Notes under the pieces: generated by a model | Database searches by the model: none | Told to the model about the DNA's origin: nothing | The model's input: only the letters and a program-made list of their open reading frames with translations | NCBI GenBank assembly: GCA_035412805.1 | Contig: DAONVO010000009.1 | Coordinates: forward strand, 1 to 43,024 | Source: DTU018 sp029550685 | GTDB taxonomy: Bacteria; Bacillota; Syntrophomonadia; Syntrophomonadales; Syntrophomonadaceae | Length of the DNA stretch: 43,024 nucleotides | Reading direction: 5' to 3' | Position numbers and translations under genes: made by a program | In this document: one piece after another, positions 34,339 to 40,707 of the stretch | How the letters are laid out: every line of letters starts with the position of its first letter | Position numbering within the stretch: the stretch's first letter is position 1

Positions 34339-35607
34339 ATGATTAAGAATTGGACACTGGACAATAAGGCCAAACTGGTAGTAGAAGAAATTCCTTATCT
34401 GAAGTCGGCCGCAGTTGGAATTTTTATTAAGGTTGGATCCCGCCATGAACCCCCGCAATTATCAGGGGGAAGTCATTTTATTGAACATATGCTGTTTAAA
34501 GGAACTGCCCGGCGCAGCGCCCGGGAGATTGCCGAAAGTTTTGAAGAAATCGGGGGGCAGTTGAACGCTTATACATCCAAAGAGCATACCTGTGTTTATG
34601 CCCGTACCCTGGATGAGCATTTGCCGGCTGGTATGGATATATTATTTGACATGATTTTTAATTCGGCTTTTAATGAACGGGATTTCGAAACGGAAAAAGG
34701 GGTGGTAATTGAGGAGATCAATATGTATGAAGACACCCCTGACGACCTGATCCATGATGTGTTTGCCCAAAAGATGTGGCAGGGGCATGCCATGGGTTTG
34801 CCAATTCTAGGTACCATGGAGACTGTTTCTAATTTTAATAGGAATCAGATTTTTGAACATTACCAGCAGAATTATGTTCCTGCCAATATGGTAGTTGCCG
34901 TAGCCGGAAACGTGGACAGCCAGCAGATCAAAGATCAGGTAGAATATCACTTACAAGGTAAAACCTTAAATGAAGTGCATTTACCGCATACTACCCCTCA
35001 GCCATCCTCACCTTTTACAAACATGGTGGTCAAGGACACTGAGCAAGTGCAAATCTGCTTGGGAGTACCAGGAATATCTTATTTTGACGAACGGCGCTTC
35101 GCTCAAAATATAATGAATTCGATACTTGGGGGAGGGCTTAGTTCCCGGCTGTTCCAGGCATTGCGGGAAGAGAGAGGCTTGGCTTATTCGGTTTATTCTT
35201 CTCCTTCCAATTATTCGGATACCGGTGCTTTTTCCATATATGTTGGAACCGGTCCCAACAAGCTGAATAGCTTTTTTGAAACCCTTCATAGTGAATTGGA
35301 CAAGTTTACCCGGGAAGGGGTAACTGCGGAAGAGGTACAGCGTACCCAGCGATTGATAAAGGCCAGTATGTATATGGGTTTGGAAAGCGTAATGAACCGC
35401 ATGAACCGTCTAGGAAAGTCTTTAATGATGTATGACCGGGTGGTTACGGTGGAAGAAGTTATGGACCGGATCCTGGCAGTTAATCCCGAGGATATTCATA
35501 AATTTGCCAATGAATTATTGAATCCTGAACAGATTTCTTTAGCAGCTATTGGAACGGAAGAGGCCTTAGCAGCTGTAGAAAATGAATTTAGACGTTGGTG
35601 GAGTTAG
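34339..35607 (+). CDS. M16-family zinc peptidase (MlpA/YmxG-like)
   Basis: This 422-residue protein is a M16B processing-protease-like peptidase. The zinc motif HxxEH is HFIEH (His46, Glu49, His50) and the distal Glu lies in EKGVVIEEIN (Glu125/Glu126). The C-terminal half has the non-catalytic repeat with the R-Y pair region ALREERGLAYSVYS. B. subtilis has a homologue, MlpA, at the same place, where it influences expression of protease genes. The start has GGAGG seven bases upstream. Length is normal for the single-chain form. The substrate is not known. Confidence 0.93.
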   Translation: MIKNWTLDNKAKLVVEEIPYLKSAAVGIFIKVGSRHEPPQLSGGSHFIEHMLFKGTARRSAREIAESFEEIGGQLNAYTSKEHTCVYARTLDEHLPAGMDILFDMIFNSAFNERDFETEKGVVIEEINMYEDTPDDLIHDVFAQKMWQGHAMGLPILGTMETVSNFNRNQIFEHYQQNYVPANMVVAVAGNVDSQQIKDQVEYHLQGKTLNEVHLPHTTPQPSSPFTNMVVKDTEQVQICLGVPGISYFDERRFAQNIMNSILGGGLSSRLFQALREERGLAYSVYSSPSNYSDTGAFSIYVGTGPNKLNSFFETLHSELDKFTREGVTAEEVQRTQRLIKASMYMGLESVMNRMNRLGKSLMMYDRVVTVEEVMDRILAVNPEDIHKFANELLNPEQISLAAIGTEEALAAVENEFRRWWS

Positions 35608-35611
35608 GTTT

Positions 35612-36049
35612 ATGAAAGTTGAATTGAAAAGATTGCATTCTTTTGATTTGCCTTTGCCCAAGTATATGACCCCTGGTTCTTCAGGAGTTGATTTGTATGC
35701 AGCCCATCAAGAAGATATCTGCCTTAAACCTGGGGAAAGGCAATTGATACCTACCGGTTTGGCTATAGCCCTGCCTCCGGGATGGGAGGCTCAGATACGT
35801 CCTCGCAGCGGACTGGCCTTGAATTATGGGATAACTTTATTAAACACTCCAGGTACCATTGATGCCGATTATCGAGGTGAAATTCAAGTATTGGTTATAA
35901 ACCTGGGGGACAAAGAGTATATTTTGAAAAGAGGTGAACGTATAGCCCAGATGGTCTTTGCCCCTGTTCAGAAGGTGGAATTGGTGGAGGTAGAATCTCT
36001 GAACGATACCCAGCGCGGAGGAGGGGGGTTCGGCCATACCGGGGTTTAG
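35612..36049 (+). CDS. dut: dUTP diphosphatase
   Basis: Dut hydrolyses dUTP to dUMP, keeping uracil out of DNA and supplying dTMP synthesis. The 145-residue trimeric type has motif 1 (TPGSSGVDLYAA), motif 2 (RPRSGLALNYGI), motif 3 (GTIDADYRGEIQV), motif 4 (RGERIAQMVF) and the C-terminal closing loop RGGGGFGHTG. An upstream ATG in frame lies within the peptidase gene. GGTGGAG at 35597-35603 and the conserved N-terminus support ATG 35612, 4 bases after that gene's stop. Confidence 0.95.
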   Translation: MKVELKRLHSFDLPLPKYMTPGSSGVDLYAAHQEDICLKPGERQLIPTGLAIALPPGWEAQIRPRSGLALNYGITLLNTPGTIDADYRGEIQVLVINLGDKEYILKRGERIAQMVFAPVQKVELVEVESLNDTQRGGGGFGHTGV

Positions 36050-36060
36050 GGGGGAATACA

Positions 36061-36330
36061 GTGCGTCTAAATGAACTGGTAGGAAAAGAAATGGTTAACA
36101 TCTATGATGGTATGCGCATGGGAACGGTAGGGGAATCAGATATGCTGGTAAATCAAGAGACCGGTGAAATAGTGTCCATTATTCTTCCTAACCGGGGCAA
36201 TGCCTTTACCTTTTGGGCTGATCGACAGAAGTTGGTGATACCCTGGGAAGCAGTGAAAAAAATCGGCCGGGAGGTAATCGTAGTTGATCTGGATAACACT
36301 CATATGCGTATGAAAAACCATACTATATAA
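36061..36330 (+). CDS. ymxH: YlmC/YmxH family PRC-barrel protein
   Basis: This 89-residue protein has one PRC-barrel domain (RLNELVGKEMVNIYDG, then the strand pair with GRGEIV-like VNQETGEIVSIILP). It is the YmxH/YlmC sporulation-associated family of Firmicutes. PRC barrels often act as small RNA- or protein-binding adaptors; the precise role is unknown. It begins at GTG 36061 with a GGGGGGA site 4-10 bases upstream. It follows dut and is closed by a strong terminator. B. subtilis ymxH is located at the same relative point, after mlpA. Confidence 0.9.
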   Translation: MRLNELVGKEMVNIYDGMRMGTVGESDMLVNQETGEIVSIILPNRGNAFTFWADRQKLVIPWEAVKKIGREVIVVDLDNTHMRMKNHTI

Positions 36331-36338
36331 ATAATCTC

Positions 36339-36364
36339 AAAGCCTGCGGGCTTTTTCTTTTTTT
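36339..36364 (+). terminator. Terminator after ymxH
   Basis: A 6-bp stem (AAAGCC 36339-36344 with GGCTTT 36349-36354) with a TGCG loop is followed by a T-rich run. It closes the rpsO-pnp-ymxH block. Confidence 0.88.
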
Positions 36365-36412
36365 ACAGGTATGAAAGACGCGGCTCGGTGGAAATGCTAA
36401 GGCATAAAGGGG

Positions 36413-36658
36413 GTGAGCACCACGACCCTTATGGATACTAATGGTTCGGGACGATGGCCTCCCTGGAGCCGTGTTCAAGCATTAAATGAGATGACCGGGG
36501 AAGCGGGAATTGATTTTGACCAGTTTATAGAAGCCATAAAAAACCAGGCCAGTATAGCAGAAATGTCGGAGCAGTTTCAGGTTAGTCAAGAGACTATCGA
36601 ATCCCTGCAGGAGCATTTCTTACGCTATGGTATAGGATCTGTGCAAGGAGGCGACTAA
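36413..36658 (+). CDS. Small protein of unknown function with helix-turn-helix-like C-terminus
   Basis: I do not recognise this 81-residue protein. It has a short polar N-terminus, WPPWSRVQALNEM, an acidic middle, and a C-terminal stretch (IAEMSEQFQVSQETIESLQE) that reads as a possible helix-turn-helix. No membrane segment is seen. The nominal GTG overlaps AAAGGGGGTGA, which is a good ribosome binding site, so this codon is unlikely to be the true start. ATG 36431 is 15 bases from the site, and an ACG at 36422 has the best spacing. It lies alone between two terminators, ahead of the guaB promoter. Coding is supported by the ribosome binding site and codon usage. Confidence 0.6.
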   Translation: MSTTTLMDTNGSGRWPPWSRVQALNEMTGEAGIDFDQFIEAIKNQASIAEMSEQFQVSQETIESLQEHFLRYGIGSVQGGD

Positions 36659-36673
36659 GCCTCTCTTTTTTTT
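36648..36673 (+). terminator. Terminator overlapping the stop of the small gene
   Basis: A 5-bp stem (GAGGC 36648-36652 with GCCTC 36659-36663) spans the TAA stop and is followed by T8 (36666-36673). This compact arrangement ends transcription right at the coding end. Confidence 0.75.
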
Positions 36674-36693
36674 CATGAGACCGGCAATAAACC

Positions 36694-36722
36694 TTGAAAA
36701 ATAGCTGCTGATAAGTTAATAT
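36694..36722 (+). promoter_or_regulatory. Promoter of guaB
   Basis: TTGAAA (36694-36699), 17-base spacer, TAATAT (36717-36722), 32 bases upstream of the guaB start. No purine riboswitch lies in the short leader. Confidence 0.75.
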
Positions 36723-36754
36723 TACTTAAATTTTACAAAGGAGGCCCTTAGAAG

Positions 36755-38206
36755 ATGGACAAAATTGCCAAGGAAGGTCTGACCTTTGATGATGTACTAC
36801 TTATTCCAGGACCATCAGAAATCCTGCCTCGCGATATCGATGTTTCTACTCGCTTAACCCGTAACATTCGCTTGGAGATTCCAATTATGAGTGCGGGTAT
36901 GGATACGGTTACCGAGACCCGTATGGCAATTGCAATAGCTCGTGAAGGTGGCATAGGGGTAATTCATAAGAACATGTCAATTGAAGAACAGGCTAAAATG
37001 GTGGACCGGGTTAAAAGATCTGAACATGGAGTTATAACTGATCCTTTCTACCTGTCGCCAGACAACACTATACAGGATGCACTTGATATCATGGAGCATT
37101 ACCGGATATCTGGTGTTCCCATAACCGAGGGAATGAAACTGGTAGGCATTATTACCAACCGGGATATACGTTTTGAAACCGATTTCAGCCAACCCATCGC
37201 CAATGTAATGACCAGCGAAAATCTAGTAACTGCACCGGTAGGAACTACTATGGAACAGGCCAAGGAAATACTGCGCCGTCACAAAATAGAGAAACTTCCC
37301 CTGGTAGATGATAAGTATAATCTGATGGGCTTAATTACCATCAAGGATATTGAGAAGAGTTATAAATATCCTAATGCTGCCAAGGACAAAAAAGGCCGGT
37401 TGTTGGCAGCAGCAGCTGTAGGTACTGCCAAGGATACTATGGAACGCGTGGAGGCATTAAAGAAGGCAGGCGTAGATGTAATAGTGGTTGATACCGCTCA
37501 TGGTCATTCCCAAAATGTTCTGGAGATCGTCAGTCAGATAAAAAGGCGCTTTCCCGAAATGGATGTTATTGGTGGCAATGTGGCTACAGCTGAAGCCACT
37601 GAGGATTTGATAAAAGCAGGCGCTGATGCGGTTAAAGTAGGTATTGGGCCAGGGTCTATATGCACTACCCGGGTTGTGGCTGGTATCGGTGTACCACAGA
37701 TTACCGCTGTTATGGATTGTGCCCAAGTGGCTTCTAAATATGGAGTACCGATCATTGCTGACGGTGGAATTAAATATTCCGGAGATATTGCCAAAGCGAT
37801 TGCGGCTGGTGCCGATGTGGTAATGCTGGGCAACCTTCTGGCAGGTACCGAAGAAAGTCCGGGAGAAACCATTATTCTGCAGGGGCGCAGTTATAAGGTC
37901 TATCGCGGGATGGGCTCGCTGGGTGCTATGGTGGAAGGCAGCAGTGACCGTTATTTTCAGGAAGATGCACCTAAGTTGGTACCGGAAGGTATTGAAGGAC
38001 GGGTTCCTTATAAGGGATACGTATCAGAAACCATCTTTCAATTAGTGGGTGGTCTCCGTTCAGGTATGGGCTACTGCGGAGTAAGAAATATTGAGGAAAT
38101 GAAAACAAAAACCAAATTCATCCGCATTACTAATGCTGGATTGATCGAGAGCCATCCCCATGATGTTTCTATCACCAAAGAGGCTCCCAACTACCGGGTA
38201 ATTTAA
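36755..38206 (+). CDS. guaB: IMP dehydrogenase
   Basis: GuaB oxidises IMP to XMP with NAD+, the first committed step to guanine nucleotides. The 483-residue protein has the TIM-barrel N-terminus (EGLTFDDVLLIPGPSEILP) and two CBS domains (about 95-205). Catalytic Cys303 lies in GPGSICTTR, with the mobile flap further on (GAMVEGSSDRYFQ and VPEGIEGRVPYKG). AAAGGAGG lies 10 bases before the ATG. It is transcribed from its own promoter. Its end is one base from the start of the MgtC-like gene, so the two are likely cotranscribed. Confidence 0.97.
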   Translation: MDKIAKEGLTFDDVLLIPGPSEILPRDIDVSTRLTRNIRLEIPIMSAGMDTVTETRMAIAIAREGGIGVIHKNMSIEEQAKMVDRVKRSEHGVITDPFYLSPDNTIQDALDIMEHYRISGVPITEGMKLVGIITNRDIRFETDFSQPIANVMTSENLVTAPVGTTMEQAKEILRRHKIEKLPLVDDKYNLMGLITIKDIEKSYKYPNAAKDKKGRLLAAAAVGTAKDTMERVEALKKAGVDVIVVDTAHGHSQNVLEIVSQIKRRFPEMDVIGGNVATAEATEDLIKAGADAVKVGIGPGSICTTRVVAGIGVPQITAVMDCAQVASKYGVPIIADGGIKYSGDIAKAIAAGADVVMLGNLLAGTEESPGETIILQGRSYKVYRGMGSLGAMVEGSSDRYFQEDAPKLVPEGIEGRVPYKGYVSETIFQLVGGLRSGMGYCGVRNIEEMKTKTKFIRITNAGLIESHPHDVSITKEAPNYRVI

Positions 38207-38207
38207 A

Positions 38208-38633
38208 ATGATAGATTTTGTGGTTCGTGTGCTAGTAGCTGGTGTGGTCGGCTTGATTATCGGCCTGTTCACTACCAATGCCCGCAGTGCTCGCATATTT
38301 GGCATGATTACTGCTGCAGCCTCTCTGATTACCATAACTTCCACTGAGTTTTTCAAAGAAGTTGCCGGTCCCTGGTTCAGCGATCCAGGACGGTTATCGG
38401 CACAGGTAGTGTCAGCCTTGGGCTTTATTGGCACTGGTTTGATATGGATTAGCTCTGACAAACAGGTACGGGGTTTGTCAGAAGCCGCCAGTATATGGCT
38501 GAGCGCTATCGTAGGTATGCTGATAGGTGCGGGATTAACGCACATATCTACTTCTGCTGTATTGGCAGTTCTTTTGATTTATTGGAGCACGGAAACTATA
38601 ATAAAATGGAAAAACATGGACAAAAATGGTTGA
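38208..38633 (+). CDS. Short MgtC/SapB family membrane protein
   Basis: This 141-residue protein is a membrane-only MgtC homologue with about four helices. Recognisable segments are GVVGLIIGLFTTNARSARIF, VVSALGFIGTGLIWI and VRGLSEAASIWLSAIVGMLIG, which align with the N-terminal domain of the family. It lacks the C-terminal ACT-like domain of the copy at 16335, and the basic LERES motif is altered to LFTTNARSARIF. No ribosome binding site is visible before the ATG; it may be translated by coupling with guaB. Function is uncertain. Confidence 0.85.
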   Translation: MIDFVVRVLVAGVVGLIIGLFTTNARSARIFGMITAAASLITITSTEFFKEVAGPWFSDPGRLSAQVVSALGFIGTGLIWISSDKQVRGLSEAASIWLSAIVGMLIGAGLTHISTSAVLAVLLIYWSTETIIKWKNMDKNG

Positions 38634-38659
38634 GTTAAACGGGTATTATAATTTATAAT
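38630..38659 (+). promoter_or_regulatory. Promoter of the riboswitch-aminomutase unit
   Basis: TTGAGT (38630-38635), 18-base spacer, TATAAT (38654-38659). The -35 overlaps the stop of the MgtC-like gene. Transcription would begin about 25 bases upstream of the riboswitch. Confidence 0.65.
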
Positions 38660-38689
38660 TAAAATAAAAACCAAAGTCATTGTATCTTG

Positions 38690-38805
38690 GACCGCTGAGT
38701 CTGATTATCACAGAGCGGGGGAACCGTTATTTGGGGTTAATCAGGTTATAACCTGAGGGGCTACCCTGCAGTCCTAACCCGTCAGCTAACCTCGTAAGCG
38801 TCGTT
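38690..38805 (+). promoter_or_regulatory. Cyclic-di-AMP riboswitch (ydaO/yuaA class)
   Basis: The conserved elements of the ydaO/yuaA aptamer appear in order: CGCTGAG for the 5' side of P1, then AGAGCGGGGGAACC (38713-38726), TTTGGGGTTAATC, a P3-like hairpin CAGGT/ACCTG, then AACCCGTCAGCTAACCTCGT and AAGCG. P1 pairs CGCT (38693-38696) with AGCG (38797-38800). The class binds c-di-AMP and normally switches expression off when the ligand is high. It controls osmotic, potassium-transport and cell-wall genes in other Firmicutes. It lies 76 bases upstream of the aminomutase start. Confidence 0.93.
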
Positions 38806-38807
38806 TG

Positions 38808-38874
38808 GGAGGGTACTATGATGTCATATTGTCATCAGTTATGTGGCCCTCCGCATATATAAATGAAAGGAGGG
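38808..38874 (+). promoter_or_regulatory. Riboswitch expression platform sequestering the ribosome binding site
   Basis: CCCTCC (38847-38852) can pair with GGAGGG at 38808-38813 just after the aptamer, supported by an inner TGATG/CATCA stem, or with GGAGGG at 38869-38874, the ribosome binding site of the aminomutase gene. The second pairing is followed by T5 and so could also act as a terminator. The two structures are mutually exclusive. Confidence 0.7.
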
Positions 38875-38881
38875 TTTTTGT

Positions 38882-40123
38882 ATGACTTATGAAGAACTTG
38901 TCAATCGCAGCTTATCACTTCAACGTGCCGATGAATTGCGGGAAAGTATCAGAGAATATCTTAACAGGGAACCCTATATTGAAACCGGTTTTAGAGTTCA
39001 AGACAGAACCCTCAAAAACCAGCAACGTATTTTAGAACATTATAATGCTTCGCAGGATAACTGGGATGATTGGGCCTGGCAAATGAAGCATCGAATTACC
39101 ACTGTTGAGGAACTGCAATGTTTCCTGAATCTTTCTGCCCGGGAAGTAGAGGAACTCAAGCTTATTACTAAGCGATTCCGCTGGGGGATTTCTCCTTATT
39201 ATCTTAGTTTAATTGATTTTGATAATTACCAGGATTCCCCGGTTTATAAACAAGCGGTTCCTAGTATTATGGAACTTTGGGATCATCATGGATCAGCAGA
39301 TCCCATGGGAGAAACCGTAACCAATCCTGCCAGTCGCATTACCAGACGATATCCGGATCGTTTGATAATCAATGTTACCAATCAGTGTGCTATGTATTGC
39401 CGCCACTGCCAAAGACGCCGCAATTTTGGGGAAGAAGATAAACATTGTACTCACCAGCAGATGGAGGAAGCGTTAAGGTATGTGCGGGAGAATCCCGAGA
39501 TAAGGGATGTCCTTATCACCGGTGGCGATGCGCTGCTTCTAAGCAATAAAACCCTGGATTGGTTGTTAGGTGAATTAGATAGGATACCTCATGTGGAAAT
39601 CAAGCGCCTGGGTACTAGGACACCAGTTACCCTGCCCCAGCGCATAACACCCGAATTATGCGCAATTTTTGAAAAGCATCCTCCCATTTATATTAATACC
39701 CAGTTTAATTCACCGCTGGAAGTAACACCGGAAGCCAAACAAGCATGCGATCGGCTGGTCAAAGCAGGAGTGGTGCTTGGCAATCAAGCAGTTCTGTTAA
39801 AAGGAATCAATGATGATGTCCATGTAATGAAAAAGCTAAATCAGGAACTGCTGAAAATACGGGTAAGACCTTATTATATATTTCATGCCAAGCAGGTAAA
39901 AGGAACCTCCCATTTCATTACTCCTATTGAGACGGGAATAGCTATCATGGAGAATCTAAGGGGATACACTTCCGGTCTGGCAGTGCCCACTTATATAATC
40001 AATGCTCCGGAAGGGCGAGGCAAAACCCCGATTCTGCCGCAGTATTTGTTGTCTCTTAATGAAGATGAGGCAACTATCCGTACCTGGGAAAAACGGGTAT
40101 ATAAATACAAGAACTACAGGTAA
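38882..40123 (+). CDS. eam: Glutamate 2,3-aminomutase (KamA-family radical SAM/PLP enzyme)
   Basis: This 413-residue protein belongs to the lysine 2,3-aminomutase family. It has the radical-SAM cluster motif CAMYCRHC (Cys169, Cys173, Cys176), the glycine-rich VLITGGDALLL, and the PLP lysine Lys381 in EGRGKTP. Lysine 2,3-aminomutase binds its substrate amine with two aspartates (D293 and D330 in the clostridial enzyme). Here the same positions, identified by context and identical 37-residue spacing, are Lys337 (FHAKQVKG) and Asn374 (IINAPEG). This pair is the published signature of glutamate 2,3-aminomutase, which interconverts L-glutamate and beta-glutamate, a known osmolyte. The gene sits alone between a c-di-AMP riboswitch and a terminator. 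Lysine specificity is the less likely alternative. Confidence 0.88.
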   Translation: MTYEELVNRSLSLQRADELRESIREYLNREPYIETGFRVQDRTLKNQQRILEHYNASQDNWDDWAWQMKHRITTVEELQCFLNLSAREVEELKLITKRFRWGISPYYLSLIDFDNYQDSPVYKQAVPSIMELWDHHGSADPMGETVTNPASRITRRYPDRLIINVTNQCAMYCRHCQRRRNFGEEDKHCTHQQMEEALRYVRENPEIRDVLITGGDALLLSNKTLDWLLGELDRIPHVEIKRLGTRTPVTLPQRITPELCAIFEKHPPIYINTQFNSPLEVTPEAKQACDRLVKAGVVLGNQAVLLKGINDDVHVMKKLNQELLKIRVRPYYIFHAKQVKGTSHFITPIETGIAIMENLRGYTSGLAVPTYIINAPEGRGKTPILPQYLLSLNEDEATIRTWEKRVYKYKNYR

Positions 40124-40148
40124 TTCAATCAAATATATTCAATATCGT

Positions 40149-40189
40149 GGTCTGTTCTTCAGGTGATAATTGCTATAGGCTGACGGACC
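40149..40189 (+). other. Structured 3' UTR stem downstream of the aminomutase gene
   Basis: GGTCTG (40149-40154) pairs with CGGACC (40184-40189, one G-U), and after a 4-base bulge TCAG (40159-40162) pairs with CTGA (40180-40183), around a loop of 17 bases. It abuts the terminator hairpin. Role unknown. Confidence 0.4.
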
Positions 40190-40231
40190 CCTCTCAAACA
40201 GGCATCCAGCTCTGTTTGGGAGGTTTTTTTT
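40190..40231 (+). terminator. Strong terminator after the aminomutase gene
   Basis: A 12-bp stem (CCTCTCAAACAG 40190-40201 with CTGTTTGGGAGG 40212-40223, one G-U pair) with a 10-base loop is followed by T8. It insulates the riboswitch unit from the metal-resistance operon. Confidence 0.93.
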
Positions 40232-40239
40232 ATTTTCTA

Positions 40240-40268
40240 TTGACTTCCTGGCAACCGGGAAATAGAAT
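40240..40268 (+). promoter_or_regulatory. Promoter of the cadC-cadA operon
   Basis: TTGACT (40240-40245), 17-base spacer, TAGAAT (40263-40268), immediately downstream of the terminator and 58 bases before the repressor start. Confidence 0.82.
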
Positions 40269-40274
40269 AAAATC

Positions 40275-40298
40275 ATACATGAACAATTATTCATATAT
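40275..40298 (+). promoter_or_regulatory. ArsR/SmtB-type operator
   Basis: An imperfect 24-bp palindrome centred at 40286/40287, with ATGAA (40279-40283) and TTCAT (40290-40294) half-sites and matching ATA/TAT flanks. It starts 7 bases after the -10 element, over the expected transcription start. This is the usual place and form of a CadC/SmtB/CzrA operator (12-2-12 style repeat). Confidence 0.78.
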
Positions 40299-40326
40299 TC
40301 AAATGTGTGTAAGGGAGTAGGGCAGT

Positions 40327-40707
40327 ATGACCAGAATTAAACAGGATATTGAAAAATGTTCTTGTGAGGTAATTCATGAAGACATCGTAAATCAGGTTAA
40401 GAGCAAGATGCCTCCGGAAGAAACTCTTTACGACCTGGCCGAATTGTTCAAGGTTTTTGGCGATTCAACCCGCATCAAAATTCTGTGGGCATTGGATAAA
40501 CAGGAAATGTGTGTTTGTGATATTGCTTATTTATTAAACATGACCCAATCTGCTATTTCTCATCAACTGAGAGTATTAAAACAGGCTAAACTGGTTAAAA
40601 ACCGCCGGGAAGGTAAAATAGTATTTTATTCCTTGGATGACGAGCATATCGAGCAAATTTTTGAATTAGGATTAAGTCATATATTGGAGGATAATTATGC
40701 AAAATAG
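40327..40707 (+). CDS. cadC: CadC-like ArsR/SmtB-family metal-sensing repressor
   Basis: This 126-residue winged-helix protein represses its own operon until it binds a toxic or surplus metal. It contains both metal sites of S. aureus CadC. The cysteine site comprises Cys11, Cys13, Cys62 and Cys64 (EMCVCD). The C-terminal zinc site comprises Asp105, His107, His118 and Glu121, with the same spacing as Asp101, His103, His114 and Glu117 of CadC. The recognition helix is in MTQSAISHQLRVLKQA. The match points to Cd(II)/Pb(II)/Zn(II) sensing. A palindromic operator lies over the promoter. The 3' end overlaps the ATPase start by 11 bases. Confidence 0.93.
   Translation: MTRIKQDIEKCSCEVIHEDIVNQVKSKMPPEETLYDLAELFKVFGDSTRIKILWALDKQEMCVCDIAYLLNMTQSAISHQLRVLKQAKLVKNRREGKIVFYSLDDEHIEQIFELGLSHILEDNYAK

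Noticed and set aside
36723..36754. Purine riboswitch before guaB
   Set aside because: Only 32 bases separate the -10 element from the start, too short for an aptamer, and no purine-aptamer core is present.
38882..40123. Lysine 2,3-aminomutase of an N-acetyl-beta-lysine (ablA-ablB) pair
   Set aside because: No acetyltransferase gene follows, and the substrate residues are Lys337/Asn374 and not the two aspartates expected for lysine.
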